Shown here one piece after another: positions 38,365 to 47,306 of a DNA stretch of 64,000 bases (positions are counted from its first letter, which is position 1; each line of letters starts with the position of its first letter). A program made the position numbers and the translations under genes. Below the pieces are notes generated by a model, which was given only the letters and a program-made list of their open reading frames with translations, did not search any database and was not told the DNA's origin. The stretch is from contig NZ_CAKMLL010000056.1 of the NCBI RefSeq assembly GCF_927797785.1, positions 1 through 64,000 of the forward strand, given 5' to 3'. This stretch comes from Candidatus Nitrotoga sp. BS (GTDB lineage: Bacteria; Pseudomonadota; Gammaproteobacteria; Burkholderiales; Gallionellaceae).

Positions 38365-39090
38365 TTATAGGGACAGCACAAATGTCACCAACTTCTCGAT
38401 ATCTTCATCTGATACCCGAGGAGAGTATGGGGGCATTGGGATTCCACCGGTCTCCTTCGTCCAGTTGCCCTTGCCGCCTGTCTTTACCTTGGTAATAAGA
38501 CGTGCCTTGGCGTCAGGATCACCTTTGTAGCGGTTGCTTACGTCTTGCCATGCGGGGCCAACTAGCTTGGCTTCGATCTTGTGACAGACTAGACAGCCAT
38601 TTTGTCTAGCTAAATCCAGCCCCGCCTCTCGATTCAACGCCTCACCCTCCGCACCTTTATGCACTGTAAGTGGCATTTCGGTCATCGTCGGAGAGGAGGG
38701 TTTGGAGGCAGCAGATTCTAGCCCTTTCTTTTCCAGCACCTTTTCCTTTGTGGGTGTGAGCACTGGTTGCCCAGTAGTAACTGGAGAGTTTTGTTTTAAG
38801 CTGGGTGCTTTTTTAGGGCTAACCAACTCATTTTTTATGTCGTCATTCGTCTTTGGTAGTTTGCCTGTTTTTTCAGGCGGTGTTGGAGTAACAACCGTCG
38901 ACGCGGGCAATGGCATTTCCGATACCTTGTCCTCCGTGGGGGAGGCCGTTGGCGGATCGGTGATAACGGGAGTGTTGTGCTCAACTACAGGTGGCGATAC
39001 TGGGGCAACAGTGGGTTCTTTTTCACTCTTATCTCCGCAAGCCGATAACATCAGTACGGCAATGGCAATAACAATTCTAGACTGTTTCAT
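38365..39090 (-). CDS. Monohaem cytochrome c lipoprotein
   Basis: 241-residue protein starting at ATG 39090, with GAGG six bases upstream; the longer open frame is not needed. Residues 1-18 form a lipoprotein signal (IAIAVLMLSACG). A long Pro/Thr/Lys-rich flexible linker follows (about 20-150). The C-terminal ~90 residues are a class I cytochrome c with one haem site (CLVCH) and a distal methionine in GIPMPPYSP. The end (SDEDIEKLVTFVLSL) is a typical cytochrome helix. It is probably tethered to a membrane, with the linker letting the haem domain reach a partner. The redox partner is not evident. Confidence 0.9.
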   Translation of the reverse strand: MKQSRIVIAIAVLMLSACGDKSEKEPTVAPVSPPVVEHNTPVITDPPTASPTEDKVSEMPLPASTVVTPTPPEKTGKLPKTNDDIKNELVSPKKAPSLKQNSPVTTGQPVLTPTKEKVLEKKGLESAASKPSSPTMTEMPLTVHKGAEGEALNREAGLDLARQNGCLVCHKIEAKLVGPAWQDVSNRYKGDPDAKARLITKVKTGGKGNWTKETGGIPMPPYSPRVSDEDIEKLVTFVLSL

Positions 39091-39449
39091 AATCAACCTC
39101 ATTTTTTGTGTATTCATTCCCTGTCTTTGGAAGCGGCGTTCGATAGCGGCTATTAGATGGCAAGGTGCATACTTTGAATATGAGCACAATTGATATGAAT
39201 TAGCAATGGTTGCTGCCAATTACTACATCCTTGTGATCTTTAGTTGGCACTATACTTGTCGATACGGCCAAGTAAGGCTATGAACGCCCATTTCCCTTAA
39301 CGGCATCTAAGCAAAAAAATAATAGTGGTATGAACTATCACTAACTCAGAGAAGAACCATCTGTCATGAAAATTGCGATAGTTGGCACCGATTGGGCAAT
39401 GGAGGATTTGTTGTTGGCAGTGTGAACCGAACGCCACTTGAGAGAGCAA
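39091..39449. other. Intergenic with a possible 18-codon gene relic
   Basis: No intact gene. On the plus strand ATG 39367 starts MKIAIVGT and stops after 18 codons. The opening resembles nucleotide-sugar dehydrogenases, but it is too short to assign. Confidence 0.3.
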
Positions 39450-39989
39450 TCAGACGCATCGCTCCATATTTTCTTGCGGACGTACCCATTTTACGGTTTT
39501 GCCAAAAAGTGATATGCCGACGTAACCTCGAATTTTGAGCGTGCCGTCGTTCTCCAGGCTGAGGGTGCCGTTGAAGGTGCGGCCGTCGCTCGGATTATAG
39601 ATTTTGCCCGCGCTCCAAGTGTTGCCCTTCTCGCGCCGAAAGCTGTTCAGAATCGCCAACCCGCACAGTGGGCGGTCGCGCAGCGTAGCGTCAGGATTAT
39701 TCGAGTCTCGCTTGGGGTGGCCGCTGGCCGACAGCAGCTTCTTCAGCCAGTAGATGCGCCCGCAAAGCAGGCCATTGCAATCTTCGATCCAGACGGCCAC
39801 CATTCGTTTGTCATCTTCGACCCATGGACCGCGAATATCATCGCTGGTGATAAGCTCAGACGCGCCGACGGCGGGCGCTGTCAGCACAAATGCCAGCAGC
39901 AGCGCAGCCAGTGCACGAGCAAGTGAGCGCAGTACGTCCCGCTCAGAGTCGCCGTTCCGGGTCAACGCCGCGTGTGCTCGCGATTCCAT
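39450..39989 (-). CDS. DUF2147-family secreted protein
   Basis: 179 residues. After a basic lead, residues about 22-43 form a signal peptide (ALAALLLAFVLTAPAVGA). The mature part matches the DUF2147 pattern: GPWVEDDKRMVAVWIEDCNG, LCGRIYWLK, AGKIYNPSDGRTFNG, GYVGISLFGKTVKWVR. Two cysteine pairs may form disulphides. The function of the family is unknown; a lipocalin-like fold is thought likely. The ATG overlaps the upstream hydroxylase gene by 28 bases, and a TTG at 39965 would remove the overlap. The pair is likely an operon. Confidence 0.85.
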   Translation of the reverse strand: MESRAHAALTRNGDSERDVLRSLARALAALLLAFVLTAPAVGASELITSDDIRGPWVEDDKRMVAVWIEDCNGLLCGRIYWLKKLLSASGHPKRDSNNPDATLRDRPLCGLAILNSFRREKGNTWSAGKIYNPSDGRTFNGTLSLENDGTLKIRGYVGISLFGKTVKWVRPQENMERCV

Positions 39990-40726
39990 GCGGCCAAGTT
40001 CTTCAGCGGTTGCTTGACGTAGGTGCTGGCCTGGATCAAGCGCACGATCAGGCGATTGACCAGCGTACCGACGCGATCCATCGGTCGGTCGATGTCGATG
40101 AACAGCACGGCGCGAGTCTCGTCGGTATCGTTGCGCACCTCGTGCTCGTAAGTATCATCAAATAGTACTACTTCGCCTTCTTTCCAATTCAGAATCTGGT
40201 CGTCCACTCGAATCCAGACGTTCTGCCAATCTTTGGGTACCTTAAGCCCGAGATGTGCGCGCACCACCGCGCGTGTGGGACCTTTGTGCGGTTCGATGTG
40301 ATAGCGTGGCGCCAGGATCGAGAACATGGCAGTCCGCATACCCGGCAACGAATCGAGCACAGCGGCCGTGCGCGGACACAGTGCACAGTTTTCGTCCACG
40401 CGCCGGTCATAGATGTAAAAAGCAAAAGTTTTCCAGTTGTTGCCCTTGGAGATACGTTTTTGGTCTGGCGATAACTGATGAAAAGTGGGAATATCCTCAG
40501 GATGTTCAAGCAAGGCGTCGAGCTCGGCGCGAATATCGCGCCATGCGCCTTCGACTTGAGTCACCCAGGCAAACTCGGTGTTGGCAATCACTGGCGTCGT
40601 GCTAACCAGTGAATGGCGCGCCTGAAAGCGTCCCAGACAACGCAGCAGATGTTTGCCGCACTTGACAACCGGGCGACGCCACCAAGGCGCTGGATCCGGA
40701 ATTGTGGTGGCGGTGGTCGTATTCAT
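39962..40726 (-). CDS. Aspartyl/asparaginyl beta-hydroxylase family dioxygenase (LpxO-like)
   Basis: 254-residue Fe(II)/2-oxoglutarate-dependent oxygenase. The iron-binding histidines lie in RYHIEPHKGPTRAVVRAHLGL (about residues 143-163) and DTYEHEVRNDTDETRAVLFIDIDRP (about 195-219). The arginine after the second histidine should bind 2-oxoglutarate. LpxO members hydroxylate the secondary acyl chain of lipid A, whereas others act on Asp/Asn residues. The cysteine pair CALCP is unusual. There is no membrane anchor beyond a short basic N-terminus, so lipid A as substrate is possible but not shown. Confidence 0.85.
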   Translation of the reverse strand: MNTTTATTIPDPAPWWRRPVVKCGKHLLRCLGRFQARHSLVSTTPVIANTEFAWVTQVEGAWRDIRAELDALLEHPEDIPTFHQLSPDQKRISKGNNWKTFAFYIYDRRVDENCALCPRTAAVLDSLPGMRTAMFSILAPRYHIEPHKGPTRAVVRAHLGLKVPKDWQNVWIRVDDQILNWKEGEVVLFDDTYEHEVRNDTDETRAVLFIDIDRPMDRVGTLVNRLIVRLIQASTYVKQPLKNLAAWNREHTRR

Positions 40727-41439
40727 TGGAATTCCCGATCAAAGTGAGGTGACGACTCTTTATTCTCTCCGTAAATTGACCGTGGATCAAGACGAGTCCA
40801 TGATTGAGCGCGATCTACTGTTGACATTAAAGATTGAAAAATACCCGCTTGATTATCCTGTTGAAGCATGTGGCCTGAAATATGCATAAATTACAAAGTA
40901 ACAATTTGATGCAACACGGTTTTAAAAAAATTGTGCAAGAAATGACTGTTCGAACTCGCACTGCTGCCAATTCTACCCCAGAATAACTCTGATTTCCTGC
41001 TGCTGCACAATCCACGCCGACTTCACTGACTGGGATAAATACTTTGTGCCCAAGTGCATCACTACTTTCCGCCGTATCGCCATATTGGTCTGATTTGTCG
41101 CCTGACCAAGGTCATTAACTGCTTTCTGTCATCCCAGCCCCATCACACTCCCTGCGTGATTTACTGACGCTGCGCACTGTTAAATCTCTGAATACTGAAA
41201 AACTCTTCATTATTCTTCCAACGAAAAACAAAATTATGGGGGGTTGGTCAAAATTTCAGTCAAGCTTTATTAAAAAACAGGTGTTTTCTGTCAGACATTA
41301 TATAATCGCCCGTCGTCAGATTAGCCGGTCAGTCGGCCAAAACCGATATCCCAGAGATGTATATAGAACTTCCCTTTACTTTTGATATGTACATGGAGAA
41401 ATCGCAAGCATCATTTTTGCCAGTTGTCTCAAGTTTTCA
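40727..41439. other. 700-bp intergenic region, no gene
   Basis: No supported gene on either strand. A TATAAT at 41301-41306 about 130 bases before the next gene could be its -10 box, without a matching -35, and the inverted repeat GGCCGACTGACCGGCTA/TAGCCGGTCAGTCGGCC lies just after it (about 41322-41340). The remainder has many stops in all frames. Confidence 0.4.
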
Positions 41440-42606
41440 ATGACCGTAAACCACAACCCGAGCGAGGCTGCACCGCTGCGTATTATTCCGGTTTCCGGAA
41501 AGGCGGATTTAGACCAGTTCATCCGCATTCCAAATATTATTCTTGGATCCGACCCTGCATGGATCTCGCCGCTGTTGATTGAGCGTCGCATGCATCTCTC
41601 AGCCAAGAGCAATCCGTACTTCCAGCACGCTCGATGGCAGGCATGGATCGCCTGGCGTGGTGAGCAGCCAGTGGGACGGATCAGCGCCCAGATTGACGAG
41701 TTGCATCTGGCGCAGCATGGCGACGCGACCGGCTTCTTCGGGATGCTGGATGCCGAGAACCAGGGAGAAACATTCGCGGCACTGCTTAGTACCGCCGAAC
41801 AATGGCTGCGCGATCAAGGCATGCGCTGCGTGCGCGGGCCTTTCAACCTTTCAATCAATGAGGAAATGGGGCTGTTGGTCGACGGTTTCGACACACCTCC
41901 GGCATTCATGATGGGGCATGCCTTGCCATATTACGGGGGGCGCATCGAACAATGCGGATACCATAAGGAAAAAGACACGTTGGCGTACATGATCGCTCCG
42001 AATTTCGAAGCGCCTGCCGTTATGCAGCGGCTGGTCGCAGCATCCGCGCATCGCGTGCGGGTGCGCCCACTTGATCGAAAACGCTTCGATGACGAAATCT
42101 CTCTGTTGCGCGACATATTCAACGATGCCTGGGCGGGAAACTGGGGTTTCGTGCCCATCACCGCCGCCGAATTCCACGATCTTGGCCAAAACCTTCGCTT
42201 TCTCATTGCCCCAGAATTGATACAAATTGCCGAAGTCGATGGCGAGGCCGCCGCCTTTATCGTCGCTCTTCCCAACATCAACGAGGCGATTCGCGGGCTC
42301 GGCGGCAAACTGCTCCCGACCGGCTGGTTAAAGCTCCTGTGGCGCCTCAAAGTGCGCTTTCCCAGCACTGCCCGTGTGCCGTTGATGGGCGTCAAGTGCA
42401 AATTTCAACGCACCCGTCTCGGACCTGGACTGGCTTTTCTCGTCATTGATGCGGTGCGGGCACAATTGCACAGCCGCGGCGCCAAGCAGATCGAGCTGTC
42501 CTGGATACTGGAAGACAACGCGGGCATGCGCAGCATCATCGAGTCGATCGGCGGCCACGCCTACAAGCGTTACCGTGTTTACGAGCGGCAACTTTGCGAG
42601 CACTGA
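41440..42606 (+). CDS. GNAT-like protein of the YghO type
   Basis: 388 residues without signal peptide or membrane span. The N-terminal half has LRIIPVSGKADLDQFIRIPN and AWRGEQPVGRISAQID, matching the N-terminus of YghO-like proteins. The C-terminal half carries an acetyltransferase-like fold (GVKCKFQRTRLGPGLAFLVID ... GAKQIELSWILEDNAGMRSIIESIGGH) with a GNAT-like beta-bulge. The substrate is unknown. A lipid or sphingoid role has been discussed for relatives, but nothing here decides it. High codon regularity suggests a real, expressed gene. It stands alone, 240 bases from mdtA. Confidence 0.8.
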   Translation: MTVNHNPSEAAPLRIIPVSGKADLDQFIRIPNIILGSDPAWISPLLIERRMHLSAKSNPYFQHARWQAWIAWRGEQPVGRISAQIDELHLAQHGDATGFFGMLDAENQGETFAALLSTAEQWLRDQGMRCVRGPFNLSINEEMGLLVDGFDTPPAFMMGHALPYYGGRIEQCGYHKEKDTLAYMIAPNFEAPAVMQRLVAASAHRVRVRPLDRKRFDDEISLLRDIFNDAWAGNWGFVPITAAEFHDLGQNLRFLIAPELIQIAEVDGEAAAFIVALPNINEAIRGLGGKLLPTGWLKLLWRLKVRFPSTARVPLMGVKCKFQRTRLGPGLAFLVIDAVRAQLHSRGAKQIELSWILEDNAGMRSIIESIGGHAYKRYRVYERQLCEH

Positions 42607-42850
42607 GCAGCAGGTGGGACGTCATTGAGCTTGCCGCTTATCACCATCGGAACGACTAAACTATGGTCGCGTAGGGGCTCAATATTTTTATCCGGACATG
42701 AGTCTGACCTGCAGGATTTAATTAGAGTGTGCCCTAGGGAAGGCTGGCTCTTCTGGAAAACCGCAGTTCCTGCTATATTGTCGCGATTTACAATAACCTT
42801 CCTCCAGACTTTAGTGCGTCCAAGGGCCGGAAAAATTAGACTTCCAATTT

Positions 42851-44122
42851 ATGCCTATCAACAACCCCGTGACAACAAATTCTGACCCCACCAGTCCGTC
42901 TTTAGGTAAGCCTGTCTCCAGATTAGGGCATCGGTGGTCGAAACGCTGGATCGTGATTACCTCGATTCTCTGTCTGGTAGTGGGGGGCAGCGCAATCTGG
43001 TATGCCAGTTCTCATCGGGGCGACTCCGCGACGACAGTCAATAATCGAGATGCGGGAAAGCCGGGGGGTAGCAGCAGTTCTTTGCCTCCCGCGACGCCTG
43101 TCGTTGTCGCTCCCGTGCGCCAAGGCGACCTCGACATCTATCTGTTCGCGATCGGCACCGTCACGCCGCTCAACGTTGCCGTGGTTCGCCCGCGCGTGGA
43201 TGGCCAGATCATAAGCATTGCATTCAATGAGGGTCAGCTAGTCCAAAAGGGCGATCTGTTGGCTCAAATAGACCCCCGCCCATTCAAGACGCAGCTCACG
43301 CTCGCTGCTGGGCAATTGGCACGCGATCAAGCGCTACTTGGCAACGCGCGGGCCGATCTCAAACGCTATCGTGCGCTGCTTGCGCTGGATTCTATTTCCG
43401 ACCAACTAGTCGATACACAGGCGTCACTGGTGCGGCAACACACGGCCACAGTGCAAGCCAGCCAAGGCGGAGTTAATAATGCAAAGCTGCAACTCTCGAA
43501 TACCCAGGTTATCGCGCCTATCACTGGACGGGTAGGTTTGCGCCGGGTAGGCCCAGGCAACATCGTACACACATCAGATACTGATGGCCTCGTGGTAATC
43601 ACGCAGTTGCAGCCAGTCGGCGTTATATTCGCGATTCCGGAAGATGCCTTGCCGCAAGTGATAAAGCGGCTGCGCACCGGTGATCTCATTCCGGTTGATG
43701 CCTACGACCGCGCCCAGAAAGAAAAGCTGGGCACGGGTCGATTGCTGGCTGCGGACAACCAGATTGACACCACAACCGGCACCATCAAGCTGAAGGCTGA
43801 GTTTCCCAATGCAGACGACACGCTCTTTGCCAACCAGTTCGTCAACGTGAGGATGCCCGTCGAGGTGCGTCGAAAAGCGACCCTGGTGCCGACGGCGGCG
43901 ATACAGCGTGGATCGGCTGGGACGTTCGTTTATGTCGTCAAGGATGACCACACGGTCGCCGTGATTCCAGTGAAAACCGGACCCACGCAAGGTGAAGTTA
44001 CCGTGATCGACAGTGGTGTGTCCTCAGGCGCAATGGTTGTGATAGGTGGCGCGGATAGGCTTCGTGCAGGAGTGAAGGTTGATATTGTCGCGCACAATTC
44101 ACGTGCCAACAGTGGTGTCTGA
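42851..44122 (+). CDS. mdtA: RND efflux membrane-fusion protein (MdtA-like)
   Basis: Periplasmic adaptor joining the RND pump to an outer-membrane channel. It has 423 residues, with one N-terminal membrane anchor (about 33-50, WIVITSILCLVVGGSAIWYA). Then come the split lipoyl domain (VRPRVDGQIISIAFNEGQLVQKGDLLAQIDPRPF and NTQVIAPITGRVGLRRV), an alpha-hairpin between the halves, beta-barrel and membrane-proximal domains (TLVPTAAIQRGSAGTFVYVV). It is the first of four co-directional genes. MdtABC systems export bile salts, novobiocin and metal-chelate-like compounds in enterobacteria. The substrate here is unknown. Confidence 0.93.
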   Translation: MPINNPVTTNSDPTSPSLGKPVSRLGHRWSKRWIVITSILCLVVGGSAIWYASSHRGDSATTVNNRDAGKPGGSSSSLPPATPVVVAPVRQGDLDIYLFAIGTVTPLNVAVVRPRVDGQIISIAFNEGQLVQKGDLLAQIDPRPFKTQLTLAAGQLARDQALLGNARADLKRYRALLALDSISDQLVDTQASLVRQHTATVQASQGGVNNAKLQLSNTQVIAPITGRVGLRRVGPGNIVHTSDTDGLVVITQLQPVGVIFAIPEDALPQVIKRLRTGDLIPVDAYDRAQKEKLGTGRLLAADNQIDTTTGTIKLKAEFPNADDTLFANQFVNVRMPVEVRRKATLVPTAAIQRGSAGTFVYVVKDDHTVAVIPVKTGPTQGEVTVIDSGVSSGAMVVIGGADRLRAGVKVDIVAHNSRANSGV

Positions 44123-44149
44123 GCGCCTGAATCGCGGCGTCGCTTGGCC

Positions 44150-47100
44150 ATGAACCCTTCGCGTCTGTTCATCCTCCGTCCGGTGGCAACCTCGCTGCTG
44201 ATGGTGGCTATCTTGCTCGTTGGCCTGTTTGCCTATCGAGTGTTGCCACTGTCGGCACTGCCCAAGTTTGATTACCCGACCATTCAAGTGGTGACACTGT
44301 ACCCGGGCGCGAGTCCGGAGGTGGTTACCTCGACCATTACAGCACCGCTTGAACGACAGTTTGGTCGGATGTCGGGTCTGAATCAGATGTCCTCGACCAG
44401 CTCGGGCGGAGCCTCGATCATCACGCTGCGGTTCAGCCTTGATCTGGCACTTGATGTCGCCGAGCAGGACGTGCAGGCAGCCATTAACGCAGCCGCTAAC
44501 CTGCTACCGTCGGATCTGCCCCAGTTGCCGATTTACAACAAAGTAAATCCCGCTGATACACCAATCATGACGCTGGCCTTAACCTCGCCCACGTTGCCGC
44601 TGCCAGAAATTCGGCGCCTGGTTGACACCCGGCTTGCGGCCAATATTTCGCAGTTGTCCGGCGTCGGACTCGTCAGCATCAACGGCGGACAGCGGCCAGC
44701 CATCCGCATTCAGGCTAATCCAAAAATTCTTGCCGCCTACAGGCTTTCGCTTGAGGATATGCGCATTGCGATCAGCAATGCCAACTCGAACCAAGCTAAA
44801 GGCAGCTTTGACGGACCCACGCAGGCATCCACCATTGATGTCAACGACCAGCTCAAATCAGTCAACGAATTCAAGGCCATGATCATCGCCTATCGCAATG
44901 GTGCCGCGGTGCGGTTGGCTGATGTGGCAGAAGTCTTTGATGGAGCCGAAAATGAACGTCTCGCTGCCTGGGCCAACGAATCGGCGGCGGTGATCATTAA
45001 CATTCAGCGTCAACCCGGTACCAACGTCATCGAAGTAGTTGATCGCATCAAAAAGTTGTTGCCTCGGCTGAAGGCTTCGCTGCCTGTCGCGGTCGATGTC
45101 ACGATTTTGACTGACCGCACCGAAACTATTCGCGCCTCGGTACATGACGTGCAGCTTGAGCTGCTGCTCGCAGTGGTGCTTGTGGTGATGGTCATTTTTC
45201 TATTTCTGCGCAATGTGGCCGCGACCCTGATTCCTGCCGTGGTGGTGCCGCTGTCGCTCATTGGCACCTTCGCCGTGATGCACTTGGCCGGTTTCTCAAT
45301 CAACAATCTTACCCTGATGGCGCTCATCGTCGCCACCGGTTTCGTGGTGGACGATGCGATTGTGATGATCGAGAACATCATGCGTTACATCGAGGCTGGT
45401 GAGCCACCGCTAAAAGCCGCGATCAAGGGCGCGCGCCAAATTGGTTTCACCATTGTGTCGTTGTCGCTGTCACTGATTGCAGTGTTGATTCCACTGTTGT
45501 TCATGGGCGACGTGGCGGGTCGTCTGTTCCGGGAATTCGCGATCACTCTGTCGGTGGCCATCCTGATCTCAGCTGTGGTGTCGTTGACGCTGACGCCGAT
45601 GATGTGCGGGCGGTTGCTGCGTCATATCCCCGCGCAACAGCATGGACGCTTGTTTCATGCCAGCGGTGCATGGTTTGATCGCGTGATTGCCCGCTATGGT
45701 CGCATGCTGAAGTGGGTGCTCGACCGCCAGAGCCTGACCCTGCTGGTAGCGCTGGCCACGCTGGCACTGACGGTACTCTTGTATATATTTATTCCCAAAG
45801 GTTTTTTTCCGATCCAGGATACTGCGGCAATTCAGGGCATTTCGCAGGCGCCGGCAAACATTTCTTTTGCCGCCATGGCCGAGCGTCAGCAGGCACTCGG
45901 CCGCGTGATCCTGAGCGACCCGGCTGTTCAAAGCCTCTCATCGTTCATTGGCGTGGACGGCAGCAACCCGACATTAAACAGTGGCCGTTTCCTTATTAAC
46001 CTCAAACCTTTGTCACAGCGCGACGGCAACGCCAGCAACGTGATTCGGAGACTGCGGGTTGCGCTCGTCCAGGTTGATGGGATCAAGCTGTACATGCAGC
46101 CGATACAGGATCTCACCATCGAAGATCAGGTCAGTCGCACCCAGTATCAGCTTTCGTTGACGGATGCCGACGCCGAAGTGCTGCGCAAATGGGTGCCACG
46201 ACTGGTCGAGCGGCTGCGTGGCAAACCACTGCTGGCTGACGTGATCAGTGACCAGCAAGAAGGTGGGCTGCAGGCGCACGTCGAGATTGACCGCGCCCTT
46301 GCAGACAGCTTTGGTATCACGCCAACGGCCGTGGATAACGCGCTATATAACGCGTTTGGCCAACGACAGGTGGCCACTCTGTTCACTCCTACTCACCAGC
46401 AGCGCGTCGTGCTCGAGGTCAAGCCCGAGTTTCGCAACGGCGTGGATGCCCTCGACAACCTTTACTTCAGCGCAGAAAATGGCGCAGCAGGGATACAAAA
46501 CCCAAGCCAGTCGCGGCAAATTCCGCTGTCGTCAATTGCTCGGGTAAGCGAGCGCAGCGCACCGCTGATCATCACCCGCATCGACCAGTTTCCAGCGGCC
46601 ACGATCTCGTTCAATCTCGCGCCGGGCGCGTCACTGGGCGAGGCGGTCAAGGTGATCGAGGCCACACAGCGAGAGCTTGGTTTGCCGGCCAGCGCGCAAC
46701 TGAAATTTCAAGGCTCGGCACTGGCGTTTCGAGCTTCGCTGGCCAGTCAGTTGTGGCTAATCCTGGCCGCGATCCTCACCGTCTATATTGTGCTGGGTGT
46801 GCTCTATGAGAGCTACATTCACCCGGTCACGATCCTGTCGAGTTTACCCTCGGCCGGTGTTGGAGCATTGCTTGCGCTGATGTTGTCTGGGAACGAGCTC
46901 GGCGTAATTTCGATTATCGGTATCATCCTGCTGATCGGCATCGTCAAAAAGAACGCAATCATGATGATCGACTTCGCGCTCGAGGTTCAGCGCGAGCAGG
47001 GCCTGACGCCGCGCGAAGCGATTTTCCAGGCTTGCCTGCTGCGCTTTCGGCCGATCATGATGACGACCATGGCCGCGCTGCTGGGTGCGTTACCGCTGAT

Positions 47101-47296
47101 GATAGGTTGGGGCGTGGGTTCGGACTTGCGCCATCCGTTGGGCATAACGCTGGTCGGGGGGCTGATCGTGAGCCAGGTGTTGACCCTGTTCACCACACCG
47201 GTCATCTATCTAGCATTTGAGCGGCTGGCGCATCCGGCATCAGCGCTGCGGCCCGACTTGCGCACGGTCGCAGCGGTCAAAGGTGATCGCGTATGA
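44150..47296 (+). CDS. mdtB: RND multidrug efflux transporter subunit (MdtB-like)
   Basis: Proton-driven inner-membrane pump of the HAE1 class. From ATG 44150 ([17 protein letters not shown]) it has 1048 residues with 12 membrane helices and two large periplasmic loops. The proton-relay aspartates sit in TM4 ([14 protein letters not shown]) and the TM10-11 lysine region in [15 protein letters not shown]. It is paired with a paralogous second pump gene, the diagnostic trait of MdtBC heterotrimers. The upstream TTG at 44144 is less likely than this ATG. Confidence 0.95.
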   Translation: MNPSRLFILRPVATSLLMVAILLVGLFAYRVLPLSALPKFDYPTIQVVTLYPGASPEVVTSTITAPLERQFGRMSGLNQMSSTSSGGASIITLRFSLDLALDVAEQDVQAAINAAANLLPSDLPQLPIYNKVNPADTPIMTLALTSPTLPLPEIRRLVDTRLAANISQLSGVGLVSINGGQRPAIRIQANPKILAAYRLSLEDMRIAISNANSNQAKGSFDGPTQASTIDVNDQLKSVNEFKAMIIAYRNGAAVRLADVAEVFDGAENERLAAWANESAAVIINIQRQPGTNVIEVVDRIKKLLPRLKASLPVAVDVTILTDRTETIRASVHDVQLELLLAVVLVVMVIFLFLRNVAATLIPAVVVPLSLIGTFAVMHLAGFSINNLTLMALIVATGFVVDDAIVMIENIMRYIEAGEPPLKAAIKGARQIGFTIVSLSLSLIAVLIPLLFMGDVAGRLFREFAITLSVAILISAVVSLTLTPMMCGRLLRHIPAQQHGRLFHASGAWFDRVIARYGRMLKWVLDRQSLTLLVALATLALTVLLYIFIPKGFFPIQDTAAIQGISQAPANISFAAMAERQQALGRVILSDPAVQSLSSFIGVDGSNPTLNSGRFLINLKPLSQRDGNASNVIRRLRVALVQVDGIKLYMQPIQDLTIEDQVSRTQYQLSLTDADAEVLRKWVPRLVERLRGKPLLADVISDQQEGGLQAHVEIDRALADSFGITPTAVDNALYNAFGQRQVATLFTPTHQQRVVLEVKPEFRNGVDALDNLYFSAENGAAGIQNPSQSRQIPLSSIARVSERSAPLIITRIDQFPAATISFNLAPGASLGEAVKVIEATQRELGLPASAQLKFQGSALAFRASLASQLWLILAAILTVYIVLGVLYESYIHPVTILSSLPSAGVGALLALMLSGNELGVISIIGIILLIGIVKKNAIMMIDFALEVQREQGLTPREAIFQACLLRFRPIMMTTMAALLGALPLMIGWGVGSDLRHPLGITLVGGLIVSQVLTLFTTPVIYLAFERLAHPASALRPDLRTVAAVKGDRV

Positions 47297-47306
47297 GGCG
47301 CCTGGC

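Noticed and set aside
39367-39423. Start of a UDP-glucose dehydrogenase-like gene (MKIAIVGT)
   Set aside because: Only 18 codons before a stop and the similarity ends after eight residues; chance cannot be excluded.
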